NCBI RefSeq assembly: GCF_028288185.1
Contig: NZ_JAQBOF010000031.1
Location: 62,001 to 126,000 of the forward strand
From: Mucilaginibacter sp.
GTDB taxonomy: Bacteria; Bacteroidota; Bacteroidia; Sphingobacteriales; Sphingobacteriaceae
Length of the DNA stretch: 64,000 nucleotides
Direction of reading: 5' to 3'
Shown in pieces: positions 43,713-52,627 of the stretch. A program made the position numbers and the translations under genes. The stretch's first letter is position 1; the number at the start of each line of letters is the position of its first letter. The notes beneath the pieces were generated by a model, which made no database searches, was not told where the DNA came from, and saw only the letters and a list, made by a program, of their open reading frames with translations.

Positions 43713-45083
43713 ATGCAGCATATAAAACAATATATAGAGCAACACAAACAACGTTTATTAGATGAACTTTTTGACCTTTTGCGTTTCCCATCTGTAAGTG
43801 CCGATCCTAAATATAAACCAGAGGTACTAAAAACTGCCGACTACGTAGCTAAAAAGTTAACAGAAGCGGGCGCAGATAAAGTTGAGGTTTGCCAAACAGC
43901 CGGCTACCCTATTGTTTATGGCGAGAAAATAATTGACCCGACAAAACCAACGGTTTTGGTTTACGGCCATTATGATGTGCAACCACCCGACCCGCTGGAG
44001 TTATGGAAAACCCCACCATTTGAACCTACTGTGCGCGATGGTAAAATATATGCCCGCGGTGCCTGCGATGATAAGGGCCAATTTTATATGCACGTTAAAG
44101 CATTTGAATTGATGATGCAAACCAATACCCTACCCTGCAATATTAAATTTATGATAGAGGGCGAAGAGGAAGTTGGATCAAACAACCTAGGCATTTTTGT
44201 AAAAGCTAATAAGGAAAAGTTAAAAGCTGATGTAGTGCTGATATCAGACACCTCAATGATCAGTATGGAAAATCCTTCGTTGGAAACGGGCTTGCGTGGC
44301 TTATCTTATTTAGAAGTAGAGGTAGTTGGCCCTAACCGTGATCTGCACTCGGGTGTTTATGGTGGCGCGGTGGCTAACCCCATCACTATATTAACCAAAA
44401 TGATAGCCAGCATGCATGATGAAAACAATCATATTACCATTCCCGGCTTTTATGATGAAGTTATTGCGTTAACTGAAGCTGAGCGTAAAGAACTAAACGC
44501 TGCACCTTATAATGAGGCAGCATATAAAACCGACCTGGATGTTGCCGAGTTATGGGGCGAAAAAGGTTACACTACTTTTGAGCGTACGGGCACACGCCCT
44601 ACACTTGAAGTTAACGGAATTTGGGGAGGCTACATTGGCGAAGGCGCTAAAACCGTTTTGCCATCAAAAGCCAATGCGAAGATCTCTATGCGCTTAGTGC
44701 CTAACCAGGGATCAGCAAAAATAACGCAGTTGTTCACTGATCATTTTAAGAAGATTGCGCCGGCATCAGTAAAAGTAACGGTAACCCCTCACCATGGTGG
44801 TGAACCGGTAGTTACACCAACCGACAGCATTGCCTATCGCGCGGCACAAAAAGCTATTACCGAAGCATTTGGCAAAGCACCTATACCAACCCGTGGCGGC
44901 GGCAGCATACCCATTGTAGCTTTATTTGAAGCAGAGTTGGGAATAAAAACCGTACTAATGGGTTTTGGTTTGGATAGCGATGCACTGCACTCGCCAAACG
45001 AGAAGTATGATATTTTTAACTATTATAAAGGCATAGAAACTATACCGTTATTTCATAAATATTTTGCGGAGTTGAGCAAGTAA
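43713..45083 (+). CDS. M20-family dipeptidase
   Basis: 456 residues from the ATG at 43713 (MQHIKQYIEQHKQ). Zinc-peptidase motifs are VLVYGHYDVQPPDP, GRGACDDKGQ-like ARGACDDKGQFY, MIEGEEEVGS and a C-terminal GGGSIPIVALFEAELG; DLHSGVYGG marks the lid domain. It resembles carnosine/CNDP-type dipeptidases that cleave dipeptides in the cytosol. A TATATTTG box lies 19 bases before the start. It converges on the epimerase gene and fits use of murein-derived dipeptides. Confidence 0.9.
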   Translation: MQHIKQYIEQHKQRLLDELFDLLRFPSVSADPKYKPEVLKTADYVAKKLTEAGADKVEVCQTAGYPIVYGEKIIDPTKPTVLVYGHYDVQPPDPLELWKTPPFEPTVRDGKIYARGACDDKGQFYMHVKAFELMMQTNTLPCNIKFMIEGEEEVGSNNLGIFVKANKEKLKADVVLISDTSMISMENPSLETGLRGLSYLEVEVVGPNRDLHSGVYGGAVANPITILTKMIASMHDENNHITIPGFYDEVIALTEAERKELNAAPYNEAAYKTDLDVAELWGEKGYTTFERTGTRPTLEVNGIWGGYIGEGAKTVLPSKANAKISMRLVPNQGSAKITQLFTDHFKKIAPASVKVTVTPHHGGEPVVTPTDSIAYRAAQKAITEAFGKAPIPTRGGGSIPIVALFEAELGIKTVLMGFGLDSDALHSPNEKYDIFNYYKGIETIPLFHKYFAELSK

Positions 45084-45095
45084 AGATTAGTTATT

Positions 45096-45138
45096 AAAGA
45101 TTGAAGATTAGTCGCCTATCAACTAATCTTCAATCTTT
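45096..45138. terminator. Bidirectional hairpin terminator
   Basis: AAAGATTGAAGATTAGT (45096-45112) pairs exactly with its complement (45122-45138) between convergent genes. Confidence 0.75.
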
Positions 45139-45150
45139 ATTTTTCAATCT

Positions 45151-46260
45151 TTAAATAGTGAACTTCTCGCACCCCTCCAAAAACTCTTCACTCGCGTCTG
45201 CCCCTATTCCAATCGCATCATCAATATTCAAATAATAACCATCATAAGTTACCCCGCCTATGCATGGGTCTGCCAGGTGGCCCAGCATGCAGGTATCCAT
45301 ATCATAAAATTTAATATTAGGGCTGCTGTAAACAAAATGCAGTTTGGCGCTAAGCGCGATACGGCTTTCCAACATTCCGCCCATCATGCAGGGTATGCTA
45401 TGTTCAGCTGCGGTATCATGGATTTGTTTAGCCTCGAATATGCCGCCGGCTTTAGCCATTTTAATGTTGATATAGTGGCATGAGTCGCTTTCTATCTGCT
45501 TACGCGCATCGTGGTGATTATAAACACTTTCATCAGCCATAATTTTTACCGGCGATAGCTTCATCAACTCGGGCAATTTATCATCATACCAGGTGCGCAT
45601 GGGTTGCTCGCAAAACTCAATATCATATTTACCTAAAGCCTGTAAAGCATACACAGCGTCATCAAAACTCCAGCCCTGGTTAGCATCAACGCGGATCTTC
45701 ATTTCATTACCAATCGCTTCGCGGATCTGTTTAATACGCTCTACATCCTCCACCGCGTTTTTACCCAGTTTTACTTTTAATATACCTGCACCCAATTTTT
45801 TAAATGCTATGGCTTTTTGTGCCATTATACCCGGCTTGCCTAGGCCAATAGTAATATCGGTTTCAACTTTACGTTTTTCGCCGCCTAAGAATTTATAAAG
45901 TGGCAGTCCAGCGTTTTTAGCGGCAATATCATACAGTGCCATATCAAAAGCACTTTTTATGGTGCCGTTACCTGCTATAGCATCATGCAGTTGTTGTAAA
46001 CGTGCCGGTATATCCAACGCGTCCTTACCTTTCCAAAGTTTGGCAAAGTCCCTAGCAACTACCAGGCAGGTATCCTGCGTTTCACCTACTATCATCGGGA
46101 AAGCCGCGCACTCTCCTACTCCATAAAACCCCGCATCGGTATGCACCCTTATAAAAGTATTCTGCGCATGATCCATCGTCCCTGTAGCTATGGTGAACGG
46201 CTCCATAGGTATGCTGAAACGGTAGATGTCTATATGGGTAATGATTACCTGTGATGCCAT
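45151..46260 (-). CDS. L-Ala-D/L-Glu-type dipeptide epimerase, enolase superfamily
   Basis: 369 residues from the ATG at 46260 (MASQVIITHIDIYRF); the longer frame begins inside a palindromic repeat. Enolase-superfamily residues: K162-x-K164 (LKVKLG), metal ligands D192 (VDANQGW), E218 (EQP) and D243 (ADES), and the opposing K267 (NIKMAKAGG). It epimerises L-Ala-D-Glu from murein breakdown, and the L,L product can be split by dipeptidases such as the adjacent M20 enzyme. Specificity for Ala-Glu rather than another dipeptide is inferred. Confidence 0.88.
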   Translation of the reverse strand: MASQVIITHIDIYRFSIPMEPFTIATGTMDHAQNTFIRVHTDAGFYGVGECAAFPMIVGETQDTCLVVARDFAKLWKGKDALDIPARLQQLHDAIAGNGTIKSAFDMALYDIAAKNAGLPLYKFLGGEKRKVETDITIGLGKPGIMAQKAIAFKKLGAGILKVKLGKNAVEDVERIKQIREAIGNEMKIRVDANQGWSFDDAVYALQALGKYDIEFCEQPMRTWYDDKLPELMKLSPVKIMADESVYNHHDARKQIESDSCHYINIKMAKAGGIFEAKQIHDTAAEHSIPCMMGGMLESRIALSAKLHFVYSSPNIKFYDMDTCMLGHLADPCIGGVTYDGYYLNIDDAIGIGADASEEFLEGCEKFTI

Positions 46261-46280
46261 AAGCGAAAATACTGAAATAA

Positions 46281-46310
46281 TGTAGAGACGCAATGCATTG
46301 CGTCTCTACA
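46281..46310. repeat. Perfect 30-base palindrome
   Basis: TGTAGAGACGCAATG followed directly by its exact complement, just upstream of the epimerase start. A widespread REP-like type. Confidence 0.85.
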
Positions 46311-46325
46311 ACGCACGAAAATAAT

Positions 46326-46355
46326 TTGCACTATTAAAGTATTACCCTATATTTG
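46326..46355 (+). promoter_or_regulatory. Bacteroidota promoter for the DUF4290 gene
   Basis: TTG at 46326-46328, a 19-base spacer and TATATTTG at 46348-46355; about 107 bases before the ATG at 46462. Confidence 0.55.
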
Positions 46356-46461
46356 TTGTACTACAAGTCAATACAATTTCAATTTTAGCCGCCTTCGTCC
46401 TTAATATTACAAGGAAAAGTCGCCTGGCTAATTTAAAACTTTCTTTAAAACATACAATTAC

Positions 46462-47205
46462 ATGGCACTAGAAAACACGCCTGCAAATTTTGATTATAAT
46501 TCGACCAGGAATAAACTTATCCTGTCTGAATATGGCCGCAACGTACAAAATATGGTTAAATATATTGTCGCGCTACCTACCAAAGAAGAACGTAACCGCT
46601 ACGCACAGGTTGTGATAGACCTGATGGGCTTTTTAAACCCGCATCTGCGCGATGTTGCCGATTTTAAGCATAAACTTTGGGATCACCTGCATATTATATC
46701 TGATTTCCAAATAGATGTAGATTCTCCGTACCCTAAACCCAGCGAAGAGGCTATACATATTAAGCCCGAGCCTTTAAGGTACCCTAACCAGCGTATCCGC
46801 TACAAACACTATGGCAAAACCATAGAGATGATGATAGAAAAAGCCAAAAGCATTGAGGAGCCCGAGCGCCGCAAGCACATGGTGCAAGCTATTGCCAACT
46901 TCATGAAAATGGCTTATGTGCAATGGAACAAAGACTCGGTATCAGACGAGACGATATTAGCCGACCTGGTTGCCTTATCAAAAGGTGAACTAAAAATTGA
47001 CGAAACTATCAACCTAAATAAAGTTGAATACCGCGCACCTACCCACACACAAAACAATAATAACAGCCGTGGTGGCCGTACCAACAACCAAAGCAACCGT
47101 GGCGGTACAGGCGGAGGTACCGGTGGCAGAAGCAATAACAACCCGCGTAATAATAACAATCAAAACAACCGCAACCGTAATAATGGTGGCGGCAAAAAGT
47201 ATTAA
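46462..47205 (+). CDS. DUF4290 domain protein with Asn-rich tail
   Basis: 247 residues. The DUF4290 domain covers about 10-185 (YNSTRNKLILSEYGRNVQNMV, FKHKLWDHLHIISDFQIDVDSPYP, RKHMVQAIANFMKMAY). From about 195 the chain is Asn/Gly/Arg-rich (RNNNNQNNRNRNNGGG) and probably disordered, possibly RNA-binding. It regularly precedes murA in Bacteroidota, as it does here. Molecular function unknown; the link to cell-wall synthesis is by neighbourhood only. Confidence 0.85.
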   Translation: MALENTPANFDYNSTRNKLILSEYGRNVQNMVKYIVALPTKEERNRYAQVVIDLMGFLNPHLRDVADFKHKLWDHLHIISDFQIDVDSPYPKPSEEAIHIKPEPLRYPNQRIRYKHYGKTIEMMIEKAKSIEEPERRKHMVQAIANFMKMAYVQWNKDSVSDETILADLVALSKGELKIDETINLNKVEYRAPTHTQNNNNSRGGRTNNQSNRGGTGGGTGGRSNNNPRNNNNQNNRNRNNGGGKKY

Positions 47206-47339
47206 GCCAATGGTTCATAGATGATGGTTAATGGTTAATTGCCTTAATTATGAGCCATCATTTTTATCGAAAATAATCCAATCTTTGTATAGTTCTTGAA
47301 GGTTTTATCCATGAACTATAAACCATTAACTATCAACCT

Positions 47340-48647
47340 ATGACTAACGCGTTCGAAATACAGGGAGGCAAACCCTTAAAAGGCGAAATTACCCCCCAGG
47401 GTGCTAAAAACGAGGCTTTACAGATCCTGTCGGCAGTATTGTTGACAGAGGAGAAAATAACCATCAGCAATATCCCGAATATTAAAGATGTAAACATGCT
47501 GATAGAGCTTTTGGGCGATATGGGCGTTATTGTTGAGAAACTTGGCCCCGATACCTACAGTTTTGAAGCTAAAGAGATAGACCAGGATTTTTTCCAGTCA
47601 GACGCTTTTAAAGCTAAGGGTGGTGGTTTGCGTGGCTCTATTATGATAGTTGGCCCGTTGCTGGCCCGTTTCGGCAAGGCATCCATACCAAAACCCGGTG
47701 GCGATAAAATTGGCCGCAGGCGTTTAGATACTCACTTCCTGGGTTTTGAAAAACTGGGCGCGCAATTTAACTACAACCCTGCTGACGGTTTTTTTAATGT
47801 TGATGCATCAAACCTGCAAGGCACTTATATATTATTAGATGAAGCATCGGTAACAGGGACAGCTAACATTGTAATGGCGGCTGTTTTAGCTAAAGGTATT
47901 ACTACCATATATAACGCGGCCTGCGAGCCTTACCTACAACAGCTTTGCAAAATGCTTAACCGCATGGGTGCCAAAATTAGTGGTATAGGTTCAAATTTAT
48001 TAACTATTGAAGGTGTTACCAAACTAGGCGGTACAGAGCATAGGATGCTGCCTGATATGATAGAGATCGGGTCGTTCATCGGCCTTGCAGCTATGACAGG
48101 CTCTGAGATCACTATTAAAGATGTTCATTACGATGAGTTAGGTATGATCCCCGATGTATTTAAACGTTTGGGCATTAAATTAGAACGCAGAGGCGATGAT
48201 ATTTACATACCCGCACAAGATCATTATGAGATAGAAACGTTTATTGACGGCTCCATCATGACCATTGCCGATGCACCATGGCCAGGCTTTACGCCCGACT
48301 TATTGAGCATCGTATTGGTTGTTGCCATACAAGCCAAAGGCTCGGTACTGATTCACCAAAAAATGTTCGAGAGCCGTTTGTTCTTCGTGGATAAATTGTT
48401 GGATATGGGCGCGCAGATAATTTTATGCGATCCGCATCGTGCTACGGTTATCGGGTTGAATAAACAAGTACAACTGCGCGGTATTTCCATGACATCGCCC
48501 GATATACGCGCGGGGGTTTCTTTATTGATCGCTGCGTTGTCAGCAAAAGGAAAATCAACCATCTACAACATTGAGCAAATTGAGCGCGGCTATCAAAATA
48601 TTGATAAACGCTTGCAAGCTTTGGGTGCTGATATTAAGAGAATATAA
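47340..48647 (+). CDS. murA: UDP-N-acetylglucosamine 1-carboxyvinyltransferase, Asp active site
   Basis: 435 residues. It catalyses the first committed step of peptidoglycan synthesis, adding enolpyruvate to UDP-GlcNAc. K23-N24 (GAKNEAL) and R98 (GGLRGS) match the family. The loop that carries the catalytic cysteine in E. coli (GGCxIG, Cys115) reads GGDKIG here, with Asp122 in its place. That substitution is the known cause of intrinsic fosfomycin resistance in mycobacterial and chlamydial MurA. The rest, including PGFTPDLLS and EQIERGYQNIDKRLQALGA, is normal. Confidence 0.95.
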   Translation: MTNAFEIQGGKPLKGEITPQGAKNEALQILSAVLLTEEKITISNIPNIKDVNMLIELLGDMGVIVEKLGPDTYSFEAKEIDQDFFQSDAFKAKGGGLRGSIMIVGPLLARFGKASIPKPGGDKIGRRRLDTHFLGFEKLGAQFNYNPADGFFNVDASNLQGTYILLDEASVTGTANIVMAAVLAKGITTIYNAACEPYLQQLCKMLNRMGAKISGIGSNLLTIEGVTKLGGTEHRMLPDMIEIGSFIGLAAMTGSEITIKDVHYDELGMIPDVFKRLGIKLERRGDDIYIPAQDHYEIETFIDGSIMTIADAPWPGFTPDLLSIVLVVAIQAKGSVLIHQKMFESRLFFVDKLLDMGAQIILCDPHRATVIGLNKQVQLRGISMTSPDIRAGVSLLIAALSAKGKSTIYNIEQIERGYQNIDKRLQALGADIKRI

Positions 48648-48674
48648 TTTTTTTGAGGTTTAAAGGATAAAAGT

Positions 48675-48706
48675 AAAGGCGAAAGGTTAGAAAATCTTTC
48701 GCCTTT
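48675..48706. terminator. Bidirectional hairpin terminator after murA
   Basis: AAAGGCGAAAG and CTTTCGCCTTT form a perfect 11-base stem with a 10-base loop, between murA and the convergent HMA-MauE gene. Confidence 0.8.
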
Positions 48707-48714
48707 ATGGTTAA

Positions 48715-49452
48715 TTATAACAGCATTAACAAAGTTGCTGCACTCATTACTATCATCAAGCCATCCTCAATGATGGTAACAGTACTCATGGGCAGGTTAA
48801 ACACGGCACCCAAACAAGCGCATTGTATAGTTCTCTTATTCAATATGCTTTGTAAAACGCCAATAATGCTTATTGTCATCACCACAAAAGTTAAAGCATT
48901 GGTAATTAACGGATAGATGTTTAATGCAAAAGCCAAACCTAAAGCCAATTCGATAAAGGCATATATATAAGCCCATGGCCTGAATTTTTTGGCCACCACA
49001 TCGTACATAACATAGCTATCTGCAAAGCCATCAAGATTTAACATTTTAAAAAATGAAAACACCAAAAAGAAACCGGCCATAAAAACACGCATGGCTAGTG
49101 ATATGTCAAAAACAGGTTTAATGTTTCCGGCTATTAAGGCTATTGCCAATATATATCCAAATATTAATAATATGGGTTTATAGGTCTCTACCCATGATTT
49201 TGAGTCTTCTTCAGCATCAGCTAAATGCGCCGGATACACATAAGGCATATCCGCTATTTGGTATTTTGGATAATCTTTTAAAGCATCTTTAAATATAGCC
49301 GTATTAATGTGCTTATCCATTTCGATAATGGCTTCACCTTTTTGCAGATCAATATCTACTTGTTTTACATTTGATACAGCGGAAAGTAATTGCTGTACTT
49401 TAGATTGGCATCCGGAGCAAGTCATCCCGGTTATTTGATAGGTATGTTTCAT
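48715..49452 (-). CDS. Heavy-metal-associated domain fused to MauE/DoxX-like membrane domain
   Basis: 245 residues. Residues 1-65 form an HMA copper/heavy-metal domain with GMTCSGCQSKV. A linker follows, then four to five membrane helices of the MauE-like redox family (VFMAGFFLVFSFFKMLNLDGFADSY, AYIYAFIELALGLAF) with a cysteine pair in TIQCACLGAVFNLPMS. It likely handles a metal or thiol redox task at the inner membrane. The AraC-type regulator 80 bases upstream also carries a CxxC motif, so they form a metal-linked pair. Confidence 0.85.
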   Translation of the reverse strand: MKHTYQITGMTCSGCQSKVQQLLSAVSNVKQVDIDLQKGEAIIEMDKHINTAIFKDALKDYPKYQIADMPYVYPAHLADAEEDSKSWVETYKPILLIFGYILAIALIAGNIKPVFDISLAMRVFMAGFFLVFSFFKMLNLDGFADSYVMYDVVAKKFRPWAYIYAFIELALGLAFALNIYPLITNALTFVVMTISIIGVLQSILNKRTIQCACLGAVFNLPMSTVTIIEDGLMIVMSAATLLMLL

Positions 49453-49471
49453 AATTTTAATTATTTACATA

Positions 49472-49507
49472 CAAATTTACGGCAGCTTAGGGGCTAAGCT
49501 TTTACAA
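49472..49507 (-). promoter_or_regulatory. Candidate regulated promoter with palindromic operator
   Basis: On the minus strand TTG (49507-49505) and TAAATTTG (49479-49472) are 25 bases apart, longer than the usual 19-21. The spacer holds the palindrome AGCTTAG-GGG-CTAAGCT (49484-49500). It lies about 20 bases before the HMA-MauE start. A long spacer with a central dyad suggests activator control. Confidence 0.45.
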
Positions 49508-49531
49508 CATTTAGTGTTTAACTTATAACAT

Positions 49532-50092
49532 TTACAGGTCTTCTATATTACTGCGCTTGTTTAGTTTAATAGCTTTAAAATAGCCCGGAGTAAGCCCAGT
49601 GATCTTTTTAAATTGAGTTGATAAATACGCAACACTGCTATAACCCAATTTAAAAGCTATCTCGCTTAAAGTAAGTTCATCATAAATAAGCAGCTCTTTT
49701 ATTTTTTCAATTTTTAGATTGATAAAGTATTTTTCGATGGTATTACCTTCAACTTCAGAAAAAAGGTTACTTAAGTAGTTATATTCATAATTCATTTCGC
49801 GAGTTAGGTATTCAGATATATTTATGTTTAAAGGCTCTTCTGTATAATGGACCAGGTTTATGATCAGGTTTTTTATTTTTTCGATGATGCGGCTCTTTCT
49901 ATTGTCGATAATTTCAAATCCCAGCTTCTTTAAATCTTTATCAAGCTGTTCAATATTATTATCATTTAAACTTTGCGTTGTTACAACTTCGCCCAATGCT
50001 ATATCTTGCACCTCATAACCTGCATCTGTAAACACCTTTTGCACTGCCATAATGCAGCGACGGCAAACCATATTTTTAACGTACAATTTCAT
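49532..50092 (-). CDS. AraC-family regulator with N-terminal CxxC metal-type domain
   Basis: 186 residues. The N-terminus MKLYVKNMVCRRCIMAVQKVFTDAGYEV looks like a small HMA-related domain with C10-x2-C13. Residues about 105-180 form the AraC double helix-turn-helix (IEKIKELLIYDELTLSEIAFKLGYSSVAYLSTQFKKITGLTPGYFK). The CxxC suggests that metal or thiol state controls DNA binding. It probably regulates itself and the HMA-MauE gene downstream. Which metal is unknown. Confidence 0.85.
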   Translation of the reverse strand: MKLYVKNMVCRRCIMAVQKVFTDAGYEVQDIALGEVVTTQSLNDNNIEQLDKDLKKLGFEIIDNRKSRIIEKIKNLIINLVHYTEEPLNINISEYLTREMNYEYNYLSNLFSEVEGNTIEKYFINLKIEKIKELLIYDELTLSEIAFKLGYSSVAYLSTQFKKITGLTPGYFKAIKLNKRSNIEDL

Positions 50093-50197
50093 ATTATATA
50101 AATTTATACAGAATAGTTATAAAAAACCTTTTACCTTTCGTCTTTTACCTTTCACCTCAAAAATACTATCTTTATATAAACCCATCATAAACCCTAC

Positions 50198-51754
50198 ATG
50201 TCATATAAAAACCGAAAATCAAGTTATACCAACTTTATACTGATCTTCGTATTTATTAAAATAGCCTTAAACGCGTTGGCTATTTCCAATTTTGGTTTTC
50301 ACCGGGATGAGTTGTTGCATTTGGCATTAGGGGACCATTTAGACTGGGGATATAAAGAGGTGCCGCCTTTTATAGCGGTGCTGGCTAAGGTCACTACTGT
50401 AGTATTTGGCAACTCTGTTTTTGCGGCACGCATATTTAGTACTATATGCGCGGGCCTTATTGTTTGGTTAGTTGGCCTAGTAACGGTTGAGTTTGGTGGC
50501 AAAATGTTTGCTATAACGTTGGCATGTTTAAGTTTCATTTTCGCTCCGGCATTTGTTGCCAGCGACTACCTGTTCCAACCTGTAGTATTCGACCAATTAT
50601 GGTGGATCTTAGCTGTATGGCTTATCATAAAATATATTAATCACCATTCGGTAAAATACCTTTATATATTAGGCGCGGTAATTGGCATTGGCCTGCTCAC
50701 CAAATACACAATGGGCTTTTTTGCCATTGCATTAATATTGGGGCTGTTGCTTACCAAACAACGTAAACTATTGTTAAACCGCCATATATTAGGCGCTACT
50801 ACAATTGCGCTGTTAATATTTTTGCCTAATATCATCTGGCAGTTTCAGCATCACTTGCCGGTGATTACCCATATGAAAACGCTGCAAAAAAACCAGCTAA
50901 ACTATATTAAGCCCGGTGATTTTATAATGCAGCAAATAAGCGTTAATGGTATTGCTTTATTTTTATGGTTAATTGGGTGTGGCTTTCTGTTGTTTTCCTT
51001 CAAGCTGCGTAAATTTCAATTCCTGGCGTTTGCCTACGTACTGATATTTATCTTCCTTATGAAAATGAGCGGTAAAAACTATTACATATTTGGCGCATAT
51101 CCAATGCTTTTTGCCGCAGGTGGTTATGCCTTTGAGCGCTGGATAAATATTAAACATACAGCCTTGCGTGTATTGGTAGTATGTTTGTTTACCCTGCCAA
51201 ACTTAGTAATGTTGCCTATGCTATTACCTGTATTACCGTTAAAGCCAACTTTATCGCTTTTTGACTTTATTAATAGGCATACTAATTTTATGAAATTTAT
51301 AACGGTTTGGGAAGATCGAAAAAACCATGCCACCAGCCAGGATTACGGCGATATGTTTGGTTGGGACGAGCTAACTCAAAAAGTAGCCAAAGTGTATTAC
51401 AGTTTACCCCCCGAACAACGCAAAAACACACAAATATTTGCAGATAATTATGGCGAAGCAGGTGCTTTACATCATTTTGGAAAACAATATAATTTACCCG
51501 AAACAGCATCATTAGGAAGCAGCTTTACTTTATGGGCGCCTGATAATTTGGATGCGAAATATATTATTTATGTAGATGACTGGGGCGGCAAAAATATAGC
51601 ACGCTTAGCGCCGGTATTGGTTAGCTATAAAAAGGTGGGCGAAATTGAAAATCCCTTGGCTGTAGAAAAAGGCACAGGCATTTATTTTATTGAAACCAAA
51701 CCCCAATTAAATGTTGGTTATAAAAAGGAACTGGCCCAGAAACGAATGGAATAA
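50198..51754 (+). CDS. Family 39 glycosyltransferase, integral membrane
   Basis: 518 residues with about ten membrane helices. The first periplasmic loop carries FGFHRDELLHLALGDHLDWGY, the acidic catalytic motif of ArnT/PMT-type transferases that use polyprenyl-phosphate sugars. The C-terminal soluble domain (about 370-510) contains FADNYGEAGALHHFG. It probably glycosylates lipid A, a protein or another envelope acceptor. Donor and acceptor are not deducible. Confidence 0.85.
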   Translation: MSYKNRKSSYTNFILIFVFIKIALNALAISNFGFHRDELLHLALGDHLDWGYKEVPPFIAVLAKVTTVVFGNSVFAARIFSTICAGLIVWLVGLVTVEFGGKMFAITLACLSFIFAPAFVASDYLFQPVVFDQLWWILAVWLIIKYINHHSVKYLYILGAVIGIGLLTKYTMGFFAIALILGLLLTKQRKLLLNRHILGATTIALLIFLPNIIWQFQHHLPVITHMKTLQKNQLNYIKPGDFIMQQISVNGIALFLWLIGCGFLLFSFKLRKFQFLAFAYVLIFIFLMKMSGKNYYIFGAYPMLFAAGGYAFERWINIKHTALRVLVVCLFTLPNLVMLPMLLPVLPLKPTLSLFDFINRHTNFMKFITVWEDRKNHATSQDYGDMFGWDELTQKVAKVYYSLPPEQRKNTQIFADNYGEAGALHHFGKQYNLPETASLGSSFTLWAPDNLDAKYIIYVDDWGGKNIARLAPVLVSYKKVGEIENPLAVEKGTGIYFIETKPQLNVGYKKELAQKRME

Positions 51755-51824
51755 ATTAGCGAATATGCCAATTTGCTGATGTGCGGATAAATTTTCATTT
51801 ATTTTTGCGTTTTAACTTTAACAC

Positions 51825-52196
51825 ATGCGCGGCTTAAAAACAATTCTCTTCCTCATCATATCAAACACCTTTATGACCTTTGCCTGGTACGGGCACTTAA
51901 AATTTAAAGATTACGATTGGGGTAAAAACCTGGGATTAATATCTGTTATCCTGATAAGCTGGGGACTGGCGTTTTTTGAATATATGTTCCAGGTACCGGC
52001 AAACCGTGCAGGCTTTAAAGGCGACGGCGGCCCTTATACCCTGGTACAGCTAAAAACTATACAGGAAGCTATAACACTTATCGTCTTCATGCTCTTCTCC
52101 GTAATATTCTTCAAAACCGAAAAGTTTGCATGGAACCATTTAGTTGGTTTCGGGCTGATTGTATTGGCTGTGTTTGTGATATTTAAGAAGTGGTGA
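51825..52196 (+). CDS. DUF486 (DMT-superfamily) small membrane protein
   Basis: 123 residues with four membrane helices. FAWYGHLKF, SWGLAFFEYMFQVPANRAGF and LKTIQEAITLIVFMLFSVIFF are the conserved blocks of DUF486. It is a small multidrug-resistance-like fold with no known substrate. It may follow the GT39 gene in an operon (70-base gap). Confidence 0.88.
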   Translation: MRGLKTILFLIISNTFMTFAWYGHLKFKDYDWGKNLGLISVILISWGLAFFEYMFQVPANRAGFKGDGGPYTLVQLKTIQEAITLIVFMLFSVIFFKTEKFAWNHLVGFGLIVLAVFVIFKKW

Positions 52197-52314
52197 TCCT
52201 TCGACAAGTTCAGGATGACAATGCATAAAAAGGAGGCTGTCATGGTGATCCTGTCGAACCATTGCGGGCAATGGCCTTTACGCTCGATCCTTCGACCAGC
52301 TCAGGATGACAGCG
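52196..52314. repeat. Palindromic repeat family B, left flank of GIY-YIG gene
   Basis: Contains GATCCTTCGACAAGTTCAGG, a second inverted GATCCTGTCGAACCATTGCG and then GATCCTTCGACCAGCTCAGG, ending ATGACAGCGC. It shares its loop (ATTGCGGGCAATGGCC-like) with the copy at 52628-52701. Confidence 0.8.
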
Positions 52315-52319
52315 CACTT

Positions 52320-52607
52320 TTATTTTGCTGTCTTTGCTAATTCAGGCAGCAAGTCCCAATCACCATTAATAATAGCTTCCTTTTTTTCACGTCTCCACCC
52401 TTTAACTTGCTTCTCAAAAGCTATTGCCTGATTCACATCTGTAAACCTTTCACAAAAAACAAGCTTTACCGGTCTTCGCCTGTAGGTATAGCTATTCTTA
52501 TTAAAACCTGTTTCATGTTCACTAAGTCGCCTATCTATTTTATTAGTAACGCCTGTATAATATGAGCTATCATTGCACAATAATATGTAGACGTAATATT
52601 GTTTCAT
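52320..52607 (-). CDS. GIY-YIG domain nuclease (UPF0213-like)
   Basis: 95 residues from the ATG at 52607 (MKQYYVYILLCNDSSYYTG). The YVYIL and YYTG segments give the GIY-YIG signature, followed by the catalytic R (IDRRLSEHE) and E (ERFTDVNQAIAFEKQVKGW). Single-domain members of this family are small, broadly spread nucleases of unknown role. An 18-residue upstream extension is encoded by a palindromic repeat and rejected. The gene stands between two copies of the same repeat family. Confidence 0.88.
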   Translation of the reverse strand: MKQYYVYILLCNDSSYYTGVTNKIDRRLSEHETGFNKNSYTYRRRPVKLVFCERFTDVNQAIAFEKQVKGWRREKKEAIINGDWDLLPELAKTAK

Positions 52608-52627
52608 TTTTAATTTTAAAAGAGCGT

